Positions 63,469 through 64,000 of a stretch of 64,000 bases of DNA are shown here, piece by piece. Numbering within the stretch: the stretch's first letter is position 1; each line of letters opens with the position of its first letter. The stretch is from JABMPX01 sp964649795 (GTDB lineage: Bacteria; Patescibacteriota; Minisyncoccia; Portnoybacterales; UBA2143). The translations under genes were made by a program, and so were the position numbers. Under the pieces are notes generated by a model. That model did no database searches. It had not been told where the DNA came from and saw nothing but the letters and a program-made list of their open reading frames with translations. The DNA lies in contig CAZYQY010000001.1 in NCBI GenBank assembly GCA_964649795.1, forward strand, positions 3,181 through 67,180, in the 5' to 3' direction.

Positions 63469-64000
63469 GTTTTTGTACATGACGGGTACATAGGTAACAC
63501 TTTGATAGAATTATTGATATTTATTGGTGTTTCATTATCCAATGAATTATGCGGTCTGTAAAAGTTGTATTCAATCAGCCATTCAGTCAGATTGCTATTA
63601 AATTGTATAACATCAGGAGTATAATTGCCAAGATTAACAAATTCTTCTTGTATGGTTCTATTAAATCTTTCATTGACTGGATTGTCTTTAGGTGTTCTGG
63701 GACGACTATGGTATCTATCGAGATTAAACTTTTCGCAAGAATGTCTGAAGTATTTCTCAAATTCACTTCCATTATCTGTTTGGATATTTTCTATCTTTCC
63801 ATTAGTTAAATACATTAATCTATTAAGAAAGTCAACTGCGTTGTATGAATTAACATGTCTATACCTTCTGGCAAAAGCAACCTTGGGAAAAGAATCAATG
63901 CCTGTAAAGATATATCTCTTAAGGTTATTGCATCTTAATTCAATTGCGTCTAAGCAAACAAGGAATCCATTCTTAGGTTTTTTCTTAAGCTCTGTTATTC
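63465..64000 (-). mobile_element. DDE integrase-core transposase, 5' end outside the window
   Basis: At least 178 residues read from the window edge to the stop at 63465. The rve-type core shows the first Asp in FLVCLDAIELR, the second in IQTDNGSEFEKYF and the Glu in NPVNERFNRTIQEEFV about 35 residues later, then NFYRPHNSLDNETP. This is an IS3/IS481-like insertion-sequence transposase. The visible part has no frameshift, so it may be intact. The left end of the element lies near 63460; terminal inverted repeats cannot be judged with only one end visible. Confidence 0.85.

Overview
The window looks like a chromosomal segment of a Candidate Phyla Radiation (Patescibacteria) bacterium, most like a Parcubacterium. 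The DNA is AT-rich and densely packed. TGA is used as a stop. Many proteins are trimmed (ThrS without TGS, a Mur ligase without its N-terminal domain) and several ribosomal proteins carry lineage-type tails. The spc cluster has no rpmD (L30) between rpsE and rplO. The initiator tRNA gene is interrupted by a group I intron. One 10-N scaffold gap (8521-8530) shows this is an assembled contig.

Layout. 1-4.7 kb, mostly minus: nusA (cut by the window edge), malic enzyme, a ferritin-like protein, cca and two tRNAs. 4.7-10.1 kb, plus: a small protein with a paired 5'/3' UTR, two tRNAs, rpsO, a NYN-domain protein, pnp and two membrane-anchored proteins. 10.1-10.4 kb: a gene-less stretch with promoter, nested helices and terminator, a candidate structured RNA. 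10.5-20.5 kb: a DksA/TraR-type protein, a LysM-CHAP hydrolase, rpsT, then ruvA, femAB-type, murE-type, O-antigen-ligase-type and EndoQ-type genes, a Memo-AMMECR1 fusion, and pyrB with a small zinc protein. 20.6-26.2 kb: yidD, a half-size MFS protein, polX, a vanZ-type gene, pilMNO and two tRNAs.

26.2-34.2 kb is the accessory region. It has an atypical class II tRNA, small hypotheticals, at least five copies or partial copies of an inverted-repeat element, and a RadC-N plus two-DNA-methyltransferase island between 16-bp direct repeats. 32.1-33.6 kb holds a secreted protein and an MscS channel. 33.7-50.3 kb is the str-S10-spc supercluster (rpsL to map), apparently a few long transcripts. 50.4-55.4 kb, minus: thrS and dnaE. 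55.4-60.1 kb, plus: a VirB2/TrbC-like pilin, ligA, gatC, gatA and a HEPN-like membrane protein. 60.3-64 kb: an orphan Cys-containing protein, tRNAs Asp, Met and initiator Met (with intron), a membrane protein, pheS, a DUF397 gene and the 3' part of a DDE transposase.

Two kinds of gene start recur. Several genes have a -10 box only 6-8 nt before ATG, predicting leaderless mRNAs (rpsO, DksA-like, dnaE, VirB2-like, 61615, mscS). A set of small accessory genes instead has strong Shine-Dalgarno sequences, several behind a shared TAGTTCTTTTAA-type leader. All calls rest on reading the sequence; no database search was possible.
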